From positions 879,600 through 943,599 of the forward strand of contig VXAA01007212.1 in the NCBI GenBank assembly GCA_013399115.1: DNA of 64,000 bases, given 5' to 3'. A program made the position numbers and the translations under genes. The notes beneath the pieces are model-generated. The model worked only from the letters and a program-made list of their open reading frames with translations. It did not search any database and was not told the DNA's origin. The stretch is from Anseranas semipalmata (Eukaryota; Chordata; Aves; Anseriformes; Anseranatidae). Of this stretch, positions 12,690 through 24,580 are shown one piece after another. Position 1 is the first letter of the stretch, and each line of letters starts with the position of its first letter.

Positions 12690-13625
12690 GAGTCATCATA
12701 GAACTGCTTAGGTTGGAAGGGACCTTAAAGACCATCTAGTTCCAGCCCCTCTGCCATGGGCAGGGATGCCACCCACCAGACCAGGTTGCCCAGGGCCCCA
12801 TCCAGCCTGGCTTTGAACACCTCCAGGGATGGGGCATCCACAACCTCTCTGGGCAACCTGTTCTGGTGCCTCACCACCCTCACAGTGAAGAATTTCTTCC
12901 TAATATCTAGTCTAAATCTATCCTCTTTTAGTTTAAAACCATTGCCCCTTGTCCTATCATTATCTACCCTACTAAGGAGTCCCTCTCCATCCTTTTTATA
13001 AGCCCTCTTTAAGTATTGAAAGGCTGCAATGAGGTCTCCCTGGAACCTTCTCTTCTCCAGGCTGAACATCCCCAGCTCTCTCAGCCTTTCTTCATAGGAG
13101 AGGTGCTCCAGCCCTCTGATCATCCTCATGGCCCTCCCCTGGACCCGTTCTAACAGGTCCACATCTTTCTTGTGCTGGGGGCCTCAGACCTGGATGCAGC
13201 ATTCCAGGTGGGGCCTCAGAGGGCAGAGCAGAGGGGGAAATTTGCCTTCCTTGACCTGCTGGCCACACCTCTGTTGAAGGATCTCACACTGCTGGCTCAT
13301 GTCGAGCTTTTTGTCCATCACAACCCCCAAGTCCTTCTCTGCAGGGCTGCTCTCAATGAGTTCTTCTCCCAGTCTGTACTCATGTCTGGGACTGTCCTGA
13401 CCCAGGTGCAGCACCTTGCACTTGGACTTGTTGAACTTCATTCGGTTCATGTGGGCCCACTTCTCAAGCTGGTCCAGGTCCCTTTGGATGGCATCCCTTC
13501 CTTCTGTTGTATCAACAGCACCACTCAGCTTGGTGTCATCTGCAAGCTTGCTGAGGGTGCACTCCATCCCACTGTCTATGCCTTTGATGAAGATATTAAA
13601 CAGCACCAGCATGGGGCACATCAGA
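12690..13625 (-). mobile_element. CR1 LINE, 5'-truncated copy with the reverse-transcriptase C-terminal half
   Basis: Read on the minus strand, the copy starts inside the reverse transcriptase. It shows [13 protein letters not shown], then the catalytic block LADDTKLSG (CR1-type xADD), the [14 protein letters not shown] block, the [13 protein letters not shown] block, and the C-terminal region with [13 protein letters not shown] and RLDIRKKFFTVRVVRHQNRLP. It ends with a short 3' tail containing CCTTCCAACCTAA and degenerate TTCTATGA repeats near 12690-12715. The reading frame is continuous from 13621 to the natural stop at 12725 except for one in-frame TGA at 13186-13184, where related copies have a tryptophan. 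5' truncation is normal for CR1 target-primed insertion. The copy is not autonomous. It lies in the same orientation as TBXAS1. Confidence 0.97.
12725..13621 (-). pseudogene. CR1 ORF2 fragment (reverse transcriptase, C-terminal part), one in-frame stop
   Basis: Two open blocks, 13621-13184 and 13162-12725, are in the same frame and together hold about 298 codons. They cover reverse transcriptase from just upstream of the YADD-type motif (LADDTK here) through the thumb to the C terminus. The endonuclease domain and the N-terminal half of the transcriptase are missing through 5' truncation. The separating TGA at 13186-13184 sits in the conserved CCxQxWGPQ-type block. The absence of frameshifts over about 900 bp suggests a fairly recent insertion compared with the fragments at 16, 38 and 49 kb. 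Confidence 0.93.
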
Positions 13626-16600
13626 CTTATCTCATTAGTTGCTCAGTACCTGCAGATCTCATGAGCTGAAAATAAGGACTTCTGTGACTTTAAGATTAAA
13701 CATAAGCTTAAAGTGACCCGAAGTGCATGGAGGATACTTTGTAAAATTTCAGCTTGCTGCATCTGGAAAATAATTACATGAACTTAGCTAGAGTCTGTAA
13801 GGGTCACTAGATAAAATTGTTTCAAGGGGACCACATAGCTGGTATCTAGCAAATGCTCCTGACAGTAGCTCAAAATCTAGACTCCAGAAAAGTGACTTCC
13901 AGAATACAGCGAGGGCTACTAAGTGGTGTGGAGATTGATGTGGTATGCCCATCAAATCCATTACAAGTGGGAAACATTACCCATGCAAGAACAGCCAAGG
14001 TAAAAAGGCTTCTTTATTTACCCCTTTCTCAAAAGCATCACAGTGATAGGACTTGATCCAGAAATTCCCTAATCTCTGAACAGACAGGATATGGACAAAA
14101 ATAAACCAAGCTTTTTTGCTTTGCAGCTCCTCGCATCTCAACCCTCACCTGAAAAGAGCACATCTGGGGCTGGGAGCAAGGGGGTATTTGCATGCATGAG
14201 CACCTCTTGGCTTGAGGATGCCAGTGGCGGTGTTACCTGATGCTGGTGCCCATTCATAGGGATCTGGACTGGCAGCACCAACTCATTTCACCTAGGTTTC
14301 CACAAGGTCATTTGCCAAGACAGCCTGGATTCAAACCTGTGACTTGGGAGCCAAAGACACCACATCCCATTACTAGGCCCATATATGCTCCATCCCCCAC
14401 CCTCACCACCCTGTAGTCAGATGTGATGTTCTGTTTCACTATGATATTAGCTGAAACATCGTTGTTTGAGCACACACACCTCATGTCAAGTGACAAAAAT
14501 CTATACAATTACTTACAGTACATAGTGACAATGAATGACAACATGTATGGATGGGATTTTTACTATTCAATGGCCTTCACGTCTTTTTTCCTTAGACCAA
14601 CTGTAAGTGCTAACAGCCTAGTACCCTAATCAATATACAGATATATATTTTTCAAAATACAAGCTAACATTTAATTAGAGCAAACTGGTAACTGACTGCA
14701 GCCCACTTTGAAGGAATGACCCCTAGATTGTACATCATCTCCAGTAATAATCCTCATGAAAACACTAGGATACCAGCAGATGAGGAAGAAAACAGCATGA
14801 ACTTCTAACCAGCCTGATTTCAAGCCATGTACATAGTTTGTTTCCTTTGATCATTGGCCTTAATAGCTGTCCTCTGTGTGTAATTTGGTTTAATTTATGT
14901 GTATGCCATTTCAGATTTTAAAAAACACATATAGCCCTTCCAAATTTATTAAAAGCAGCCTTCCTACCCTTAATAGTTATTAAGAGAGGTTAGTGTTATG
15001 TAATTAAGTTAATCCTCATCTGTAAAGGCTAATTAACTGAACACTAATTGAATCTGCATATGAAAATTTGGACAATGTGTTCTCATTACATAATTTGTTT
15101 AGTATTTAGTTCAGGTAATTTTTTTAATTGTATATTTTCTTCTTTTACCTTTTCAGGTCTTAAGAAAAAATATCTAAGCTGGTAGGTTCCTGTTTGTTTG
15201 CTGTACTAGCTCTTGCCATCTTCAATGAACAGCTCTCATATCACAGTCTGGAAAACCTGTTCAAGCTCCTTGGTCAGAGAGGCCAGGGGCTCTTGGGATT
15301 GAGTCATCTCACCCAAAGGATCAGATGGCACGATACTCTTCAGTCGTGCCAATTCTCCACCCCAAAGCCTGCACACACAGCCAGCTCAAAGCCATTGGGG
15401 CGGTTTTGGCAAGGCACTCCCCTTTCACCCCAGAGATGACTTCCCAGTAAAGTCCCAAGGAGAAGACAGCCTGATCCTGTACTCCTCTGCCTGGGTGTGC
15501 CTGCATTACAAAAGCGAGACATGTTTTGGACCCTTTTCAGCCTTTGCTTGAGACATTTACAGTTTAAAACAGTCAGGTTTCCAAGAGGGAATTAAGAAAA
15601 GCACATCATCCTTTCTGGTATTTGCTGTCTCTCTCCATTAACCAGGTTAATGGCTGATTCAAATAGGCTGGTAACCGAAGAGACAGCGTGAGGGAGGGGA
15701 AGCCAAGCAAGTAAATACACAATTGCAAGCCTGACCTCAATAGCATGCAAGATTTCTCAGTGCATGGAACACACACAGTCCTCAAATTTTCTCACAAGCA
15801 CCACCATATGTTTTTAACATTTAAGCCCCAGCACTGCCAAAGTGGCATGGCTGCATGGAGCAGCTGCAGTTGGTTAACGTCCCCTTGTGCATCACTTCTG
15901 GCCCACTGGTAACAACCTGGCACCCCTGCTTTGCAAGAAATACCTAATGGGAAGAGTGTCAGAGAGAGGATGGGAAATGAGATATACCCTGTTTGTCCTT
16001 TTTTGGGAAGATAACACATGGTGTAGGTAAGGGAACTGTGGAAGAAGTACACGGATGTCAGTAATACGTTCCATCTGGTGGCATACAGAGAAGTTAGTAT
16101 GGACTGTGCTTAAAAAAAAAAGTACAGGCATGAAAGGAGGAAACCCACAACAGTCTCAAGGGTCAGTCTTGGGACAAACTTTGCTCAATGTTTTGAGGAC
16201 TGACTTTGGCACAAAAAGCAGAGAGACTTTAGCCAAGTATGCTCATGATTCTGGGTTGAAAGGCATCCTCAGAAAGTAAAAAGATTCAGATTGTCATATC
16301 AGAAGAACTGGATGACCTGAAGAACCTGAATGACAGCAGTGGATGACAGTCTTCACTTCAAAGCAAGGCTTCATGCCCTTAGAGGGACTATGTTAACTCC
16401 AAGACTTTCTGCAATAAGAGATTGTTTGACAATGACGGAGAAGGAAAAACTTGGATAGACACATCAACCACAAGATAACAATGAACAACAAGTATCATGA
16501 AAACTACAAACACAGTAAATCTGGGGTATGCTTCCTCTGGAATGCTGCATGCAAATCTGATCAGCCACATTCAAAAGGAATGAATTAAAAATGGAACAAG

Positions 16601-16667
16601 TCGAGAGAAGGGTTACAAGGATCCTCAGGGAACAGAAGGCCTGTCTTACAAGTAGTAATTAGGAGAG

Positions 16668-16709
16668 TTCATTTTAGCAAACCAAAGGTTCATTTTAGCA
16701 GACCAAAGG
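16668..16709 (+). repeat. 21-bp tandem duplication inside the decayed LINE
   Basis: Two adjacent 21-bp units (16668-16688 and 16689-16709), beginning TTCATTTTAGCA, differ by one base. This is a local duplication that postdates the LINE insertion. Confidence 0.9.
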
Positions 16710-16917
16710 GAGGAGATATGCTTGCTGTCTATAAATGTACTGGGAGTAATCATCAGGGAGGGAAAATATCTATTTAATATAAAGGCCTACATTACTAAAA
16801 GATCAAATGCATATAAACTGGCCATGGATAAATGTTGCTAGCAATTAGATGAAAGTTATAGACTATCAAAGTAGTAAGATTTTAGACCAGCCTCCCAGCC
16901 AGAATACTGGAGGCGGG

Positions 16918-16937
16918 AACCTTCCTCAAGGAAGGTT
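16918..16937. repeat. Hairpin: 8-bp perfect arms with 4-base loop
   Basis: AACCTTCC, then TCAA, then GGAAGGTT. It lies in the 3' part of the old LINE fragment and could be chance or a relic of its 3' structure. Confidence 0.8.
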
Positions 16938-17239
16938 TTTATGCAGAGGACATGACTGGATGTGAATACTTAGAAAAATGGAGTGAAGGATCAATAACCC
17001 AGCCCATCTGCTCCAGCCCTATGCTCCTTAAGGTGTTATATAGCCACTTCCAGAATAAAAGAGACTCCTCTCTAGTGAAAATTTCATATATGCACAGTGC
17101 ATTCACATTTCTAGTTGATTCACCTTAACTTTCCAAAGCATTCCCACATAGATATGGCCTCAGACATTAATCTGGCATGCTGCAATAAGATTTTCACTTT
17201 CCTTTTGTCTTTCTACTTTCAATCTCATTTCACTTTACA

Positions 17240-17400
17240 AACTTCATTTTCACAACATCTCTGGGATGGTAAGTGCCCATCTGTCACAGGTGGAGAATTG
17301 GAAGTACACAGGATTAAGCAATTTGCCAAATGCCACACAAGAAGTCAATGGCAGAGCCAGAGATGAGTTGCAGGTTTCTCAGTCCTCGTTGGTATCTTAC
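17240..17400 (+). mobile_element. MIR-like SINE fragment (plus strand)
   Basis: The 3' half of a MIR core is recognisable. It has TTCACAACATCTCTGGGATGG (compare CTCACAACAACCCTGYGAGGTAGG), a diverged GGATTAAGCAATTTGCCAAATG block (compare GGTTAAGTRACTTGCCCAAGG), and CAATGGCAGAGCCAGAGATG (compare AGTGGCAGAGCYRGGATT). The block order matches MIR. It is strongly diverged, as expected for an old amniote SINE. Confidence 0.75.
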
Positions 17401-17530
17401 AAAACCATTCCTTCTCTGCCACTGAAACACAGACAGTAGAGGAGATAGGAATATCAACAAATTCGATCTATTTCTCAGCTTTCAGACGTATCACATGCCT
17501 GAGGCTTCAGAGAAAGGCAAGAGGGAAAAA

Positions 17531-17574
17531 TATATATATAAATATATATATATATACACATACACACACACACA
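17531..17574. repeat. Compound microsatellite (TA)n(CA)n
   Basis: TATATATATA AATATATATATATATA runs into ACACATACACACACACACA. It is an alternating purine-pyrimidine tract, likely polymorphic. Confidence 0.95.
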
Positions 17575-20351
17575 GTTAACTCTAAAATGTACTAAATAGA
17601 GAGAGGTTTCTTCCTCACCCATTAGCTTAAGATTCAATTACTATTATCATAATACGCATAGCTACAAATGTAATTAGTCATAAAATTATTCAGACCCCCA
17701 AATTATTCCAGCTGCTGTATTTGACTCCCTGATTCTTGCAGTGATGAACTCTCCAGACTGATTACACTGGCAAAAGTAATATTTCTTTTTAGCTATTTGG
17801 AAGTTGCCTGCCATTAGCTTAGACCTTGTTTATATCTGCTGTAGAGCTATAATTGCAACTTTACTATTTTTATTAGGACTATTGTCTAGGTAACATATAA
17901 ATCTGCTAGGCCCTTATTTTACTTAATAGTAAATGTCACAGAAGACACCTCTTCAAGCTTCTAGGAACCTTTATCAAAAACAGAAAACATGTTATTATGA
18001 AGACATGTACAAAGAGAAATACAATTTGTGCAATGCGTATTCATGAAAGGCTCCATGAGGTCTTATAGAATCACTGCAATTTCTGATCCTGTGATAAATA
18101 TATATTTATAAGAAGTCAAGAAACTGGAAAAAAGAGAGAAAGGAATAATGGATCTTGTTTTCACTAGACTATGTAATTTCCACTAAATCTCTTCATAAGT
18201 TGCACTCAGTTTGGAAAGAAGACAATTCTCTCCTACACAACCTCTTCTTGTACGAAACTCTACTGGATCACTAACCATCTTTGTTGCCTTTCTTAATATT
18301 ACTACATCCTCAAATTACAACAGGAAAACAGAGAATTACAGTGCTCTCTATAGGAGGGAATTCATTGTGCAATAGAAGACCATTGCAATGTGTATTTTCA
18401 CTGTGTGCTCATGGCTCTCAGATGGATTAGTGTAAGCATTCAGCACATCACTAATGGTGAATGAGTTTTATTACTTTTCTTTGCTGGCCTCCCTTAAGAG
18501 GAGCAAAACAGCAATTGCATGAACTAAACAAATGAAAACTTCTTGTAGGACAGACAGGCAGAAATGCTAGCTAAATCTAAGGAAAACAAACATTTGGGGA
18601 GTACTCTGACAATGCAGTACTGTTTTAGAGGGCAACAAATTCGCATTTGGAGAAATGAAAGTTGACTTCTTTCCCAAGAAAGGGAGGCAAGGACTCTCTT
18701 TTACTCCAAGTAGTTTCTCTGCTTCTGAAGAGTGCTCCTCTTCTCAGATCCAGCAACAGCAGATTCCTTTAGGTTATGAAAATGTCATCTTTTAGGATAA
18801 AAGACATTAACCAATCCCATTGTGCAACAGTCTCTCTTTGGCGCCACAGAGTGCAAACAGACTTTGAAAAAAATACTGGAAAAGTTACATGTCCATATGC
18901 AAATCTTATATCTTCATCTACAGAGTTAGAGTGACAGTGTTTAAGCTCTCTTTTTCTGATGCAAACTCTGGGCTATCTCATATCGCCTTAACTCACTAGC
19001 ACCCAAGCAGGTATTATTTAGACAGGTGGATTTCAAGAAAACCCTCAACTTTAGGAAGCAACATTACTCATTTAGTGGGTGATAGTATCTCCGCCCTCTC
19101 AGAGACATTTCCCTTGTGTAGGGCTAAGGGTCTCTACTATAGTCTATGAATTTATTATAAAAATCAATGTCACTTAATTATCTGTAACCATTGAGTCTGA
19201 AACTATGAAACAAACATCTGAAAGAACTAAAGATTATCACAAACTCCATCCATGTTCAGCTCCCAAATTTTGATCGTTTATCGTGCCAACACTAGGATGC
19301 AAACCAGTGCCCAAATCAAAGCACTGCACTGCACACAGAGTACTCCATCAAGGGAAGAGAGCTGGAAAGAGCATTACATGTGACACATTAATCACGCCAC
19401 TTAATGCGTTATTGGAGGATAGCGGGACTACTTCTGTATTTTAACATAGCTGGACAAGCCCAGTTTCCTCTTGCTGAATTCCCACGTTGTATGGATGCAG
19501 GCTCTCAAGCATGAAAGCAGAAAAATGTCCCTATAGATTGTACTGCCCTCTGATGCGGAACCGAGCATGCTGCTCTCTGTAGCACGGACAGGCCCATTTT
19601 CACACTGATCTATCATACGGCACCTCTGGAAAAGCCACACAACTAAGGGCAGACAAATCAGCTTGACACACACAAGCTCCAAGATGAGCCTATACGTTCA
19701 GCAGTGCACAAGGGGGCACGTGGCTGCTGAGCTATGAGCATCTTTCACCCTAGCCATCTGAAGAAACATTTTATGTGCTTCATCCTGCTCCCAGACACAG
19801 CCAGCCAGGAAGGACAGACTTAGCCTAAACCACTACAGACAGAAATGTGTTGCGAGATCCTATACAGAACAGAATAGTTTTATCCCTTCTGGAATAAGAC
19901 AAGCTGCAGTCCCAACAGCCACATCAAACCAGGCAGTTGACTCTCTGCCTAGCTTAAAATAATTATTCCAACAAAATCTCCTTGTTTTCCTAAGGTAAGT
20001 TACTCTTCATGTTCTGTCCTGAAGCCAACCACTGTTTAAGACCCAAGCCACCCAGGTGGTAGCTGGTAGGATCCAAACAGACACACTGGAAAGGCACGTC
20101 GGGCCTCCCTGAACAAGGCAGACTGAAACACACAGTGCTGAGCCCCGCATAGGCCGGGGAGAGGATCAGGGAGAGCAGTAGGGGCTGGGATAGCACAAGG
20201 AAACTAAACAGGAGGCTTCAGCGGAACAAGAATTCGGGACAGCTCTCAGGATCAGCAAGGCCACTGGCCAGCACCCACAGCGAGCACAGGGGGTGCGCAG
20301 CACAGGTACAGACATAGCTTCAACTGCACCTTGTCATTCTGTCCGGACCAC

Positions 20352-20384
20352 TTTTTTTTTTTTTTTGAATGAATGAATGAATGA
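20352..20384. repeat. Poly-T followed by (GAAT)n microsatellite
   Basis: A T15 run at 20352-20366 is followed by four and a half GAAT units. Confidence 0.93.
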
Positions 20385-23300
20385 TGCTATTAACCTGCAA
20401 ATAGCGGATGTTTTCCAGAGAACTGACACATTTAGCTACCCTCTCACAGCTGCTTTCATCTGCACCCAGAATTGAAGACAGACACTTGGCGCCCCATTCG
20501 GTACAGTAGCTAGAGAATTAGATGCTTCGGCACAAGGCTTGACGTTGAGAGCAAACATTGCTCTTCCCTCTCCCTGCGAGTTAGCTACGTTCCTAGAGGA
20601 CAGGGCCACTGACAGAAAGTAACCACTGCCTGGGACAGGCCCTGGTTTGTCCTCCAGAAAAAGGGCCGGAGGAGTTATTATCAGAGGATGTGGCATCCAC
20701 TCGTGCCCTGGGAAGTAAAGGGGCATTCTACCACATCGATGAGGGTAGCAGGACACCCTACCAAAGATACAAGGAGTCTCCTGCTGATATGAGATCTGGC
20801 AGCAGCCTGCTCTTTGATAGCTGATCTCTAAAGCCAGCCCTTGCACTAAATGTGCATCAGGAAATACCAGCATGGCCAGGAGGCGAATTGAACTCCTGAT
20901 GCTGTAAGGTCCCCGAGGGCTTTCACAGGGACAGGACAGCTCAGGGCCTGCTTATACTCCAGGGATTAAACTGTTGTTTTGTTTGTTTGTTTTTGACCAC
21001 TCTAAAAACTTGGCGTCTTCAAAGTTTTGGGCCAATAGCTCTTTTTAATTTAGGAGCAAAACTGTGTGGTCAATCTGGAAGTAAAAATAAAATCAAGACC
21101 CTGATGAAGAGTGCATGTATCTATCCCTCGCTCTCCTGCTAAATTTCAAGCTAAGAGCGTTATACTCACACACATATATTAGAATTTCTGCATGCTTATT
21201 CAGAACAGCCTCAGGTTAATTATATGACAACGCAGGATGCCAAAGAGAATCATATCCTCCAGAACAGACAGCTATCTCCACTCCTGTGGAACAGGTTATT
21301 TCTAGAGGATGACAGATTAAAATCAATTAAAGCAGCAGCTTTGAAGCACTGGCTTTAGAGCAGGGTTTTCCTCTCTCCCCTAAATCTTTAAGGTAGTAGC
21401 TGGACATTTAGCTTGGTTACGTGCCAAAACCTTTGTTTGGTGTAAAGAGAGGGGCAGGGGAAAGAATGTTAACGGCCTCTTTCTACAGTAGGCAGTTGTC
21501 AGAGGAGGTGGGGGAAAACAAACCACACGGAAAACAATTGCCAATTTGTGGTCTTGACCATTTAAAAATGGGTCCCAAAATAGTCTGCTAAATTGTTTCA
21601 CCCGGAGCAAAATTACCCATGGATACATATGCATGCACACAAAAACAGCATCTCTTGACGCAGTGCTGATGGCGACTGCAGTCAAGGAAGAAACATTATT
21701 ACATTCCACATTGTGAAAAGACCACAATGCAGTAATTATTCTGAAAGGTTTTCACAAAGCACAATTATTAAGCTAACGTTATCCCATTATTGTTTGTTGC
21801 TATGGAGATAATATAATCAATATATTTTCTGGATTGATTTTTTTAATACTACTAGCACATTTCACAATATAGCAAGATTTAACTCAATGCATTAACTGAT
21901 TTTAGTTTATGATTGGCAAAGTCTTGAGGCAATAGATTGCAATCCATCTCACGCCTATTATTCTATCAAGACACTTAATGTCAAAATCTCTGCTGCAAAA
22001 GCAAATTTTCCTTGTTGAAAATGAGAAAAAGGATAACAAATTTCTCTGAAGAGAGGCAATCTTTTAAACATGAATTTAACACTTATTCCTATTTTTCCAA
22101 AGCCAAACAAAAATAACCAGACTGACTACAGAAGTAGTAGAAAAGCAAGTTGCGTTTGAACTCTCAGCTGAAGATGCTTATTTATTCCAGTGGGGATGTT
22201 TTGAGCCATTATCCTCCTCTGTGTAATATAAACTTTCCCTGCAGCAACAAGAGGCTCTGAGAAGGCAGCAGTGGTGGAGGTGCTGAGCAAGAGCCCACTG
22301 GATGCAAATGCAGTTTACAGCCTTGCCACAGCCTCTTCCTGCACAGTCTTGGAGGAGTTGATCACTGCTCCGGTGTCCAATGAAGACAGCAGACGCTTGG
22401 CTATTGGTCTCAATGGGTGGTGAAGCAAAACTGTTGTAGCCATGGCTCTCAATTTCTTCACCCATAAAACTGCAGGAACCTCTGTTCCAGGTCTGCCTCT
22501 GCAGATGATGAGCTTTCTGCAAATCAAGCAACTGCTCCTATGTTTGGACAGTGGTGAGTCTGTGAGAACCTAAGTCTCTGTCAGATCTTTGCAGGGCAAT
22601 AACACAGTATGTTAAGAGGCTTCAGTTCTGACAGCGTTGTTTCAGCTGGTTACCTCTCGTAGGAGTACTTGGGCTCATCTTTGTGCAAGGTCTCAGAGCC
22701 TTTTAACATACATCTCCCATAGCTGCCCACAGAAGGATTTTCTCAGGCCTTCTCCTCCCATATGGCTGTGTTATGGTAAGTTACCTTCCCCTCAGTTCCA
22801 GAGGTGACCATATTTTGTCAGCACGGTTTATGCTGGGGCCAGAATTTACAAGTGCAGCATGCAAAACATCACATAACTAAATAAAAGGAGTTGTAGCAAC
22901 ATATGAAAGTAACAACACCTATTAACTTCTGAGAGTCACACAGTTACACTTTTAGGTTCCACAGAGTGGCTTTAGCTGCCTTGGATTAGGCATCAGTATA
23001 TGAACTTTGGCCACAGTGTGTGCAATTGCTTCCATAAAATTATTCATTATGGTAATTCCACTTTCTCCCTTCCCTAAAGGCACCAGATTGGGTGGTCTTG
23101 TCTTTCTACTTGAAGTGGGCTGGGGCCCAGTAATGTAACTTTTGGACTGAATGGAGGGAATCCATCAAGAATGATCATTCACAGATTAAATTTGTTCCCT
23201 ATGCAACACATCTGGCTCTTCTGGCCCAGGGGATAAGTAAAAGAGTTAGGAATTCACATTCACTTCCCACCCCCTGTAAGACTGCTGTGCTGTCACTAAC

Positions 23301-24063
23301 CCAAACAGAGCCAGGAATTGTTTATAAGCCACCTTTGCCCTCCCTAGTCTGCATGGCATAGATCATTCCCTTCCATCACCTTTCTGAATGACGCCACTTT
23401 TATCCAAATGCCTCTGAGCTGCTGCGCAGGCATGTGCCACAGTGTATAAGATAAGCACATACGTATGGTTGCTTGCCTTTCCACCTTGTTTACTTTCATG
23501 CTACTTTATAAAGGATTTTTCTGCCAGACAGGGGTTAGGAAAGTAGGTACGATACTCATTCGAACAGGCTATTGTCACATGAGCAGCCTTAAAGGCACCA
23601 TCTGCTAGTTCATTGGCACAGTAAGCATTGCTTAGTACACATCATTGTTTCCAACGTAAAGAAAAACTTCATTTCTTTCAAACCACTGATGACATGCTGT
23701 CCACCACCATGCATTATCATGCAACTACACAGAAATCCTGCAAAAAATAAAAACTAATTTAGGTGTGGTCAGTCAGGGGATATCTAGTTTTGGTAATAAG
23801 AATGATAAAATTGCATTCCCAAGCAACTACTCTCAACAAAAGATAGAAAGCACCTCTGGTAAATTGGCTGCAGGCCTGATTTTAATGCTCGTTCATATTG
23901 AGCAGAACCCACCAGTGAGACCCCCTTCATCTCAGTGCTGGAGGAGTAAGATGCTTCTTAGCAAAAGTAAAGCAATCGGTGTCCTGCTGCAAAGATTGAT
24001 GCTAATCACACTTTGCTTAGTTACATTCTATAATTGCTATATATCATCTTCTAGCCAAAGATT

Positions 24064-24095
24064 ACATTATTATTATTTTATTATTATTATTTTTT
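24064..24095. repeat. (TTA)n microsatellite with T tail
   Basis: An imperfect trinucleotide array CATTATTATTATTTTATTATTATTATT ends in T6. It is AT-only low-complexity sequence. Confidence 0.9.
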
Positions 24096-24499
24096 GTGAA
24101 CCAAGTCTCAAAGGTATCCATGAGAAAACTCAGTATTAGTCCACAACACAAAGATCAAACTTTGCTGCTGAGGCTGAGCTCTCACACAGCAGCGAGCTGT
24201 GCAGCAGCGAGAGGCACCACACGGAGGCATCCGTCACAGAAGAACCCTGCCCCTGCACAGCAGGACTTCTCCTAGAGCTCAGCCCAGCTGTCCTTGGCCA
24301 GCATGTTGATCCAGGCTGCTACAGGAAGGTACTGGAGTCCCACAGCCTCACCTTCCTCACTTCTCCTCATGTGTATAATGCTGCTTTAGCAGGAATGGAG
24401 AAAGCACGAAGATGACACTCATCTCCAGCCCTTCCAACAGGTCACATCAGGGTGCAAAAGGCTCTCGCGGACCTCCTTCCCTGCTCCCACCACAGCTAA

Positions 24500-24580
24500 G
24501 TACAATTTAACCTACAGCACTTTGCCCATAACTATGCAAAAAGGCGGATCTGAGCCAGGAGGCTGGAAGAGGAGCCGACA
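24500..24580 (+). mobile_element. Possible MIR-like fragment
   Basis: ACTTTGCCCATAACTATGCA and then AGGCGGATCTGAGCCAGGAG parallel the MIR blocks ACTTGCCCAAGGTCACACAG and GGCAGAGCTGGGATTCGAACCCAGG. Only about 80 bp are recognisable, so chance similarity is possible. Confidence 0.45.

Larger units (their letters stand above)
16130..16990 (+). mobile_element. Ancient CR1/L3-like LINE fragment, heavily decayed
   Basis: The plus strand carries a recognisable but decayed reverse-transcriptase stretch. QGSVLGQTLLNVLRTDFG at 16156-16209 matches the (S)GVPQGSVLGPLLFN block. AKYAHDSGLKG near 16231-16263 corresponds to FADDTKLGG with the first catalytic Asp replaced by His. Downstream nucleotide blocks resemble later CR1/L3 regions: GAATGCTGCATGCAAATCTG, then GAGAGAAGGGTTACAAGGAT, then GAGGAGATATGCTTGCTGTC. 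Multiple stops and indels break the frame. It is far older than the copy at 12.7-13.6 kb. The boundaries are approximate. Confidence 0.75.

Noticed and set aside
12756..13669. Plus-strand open frames across 12.7-13.7 kb
   Set aside because: They are the antisense of the CR1 reverse transcriptase.
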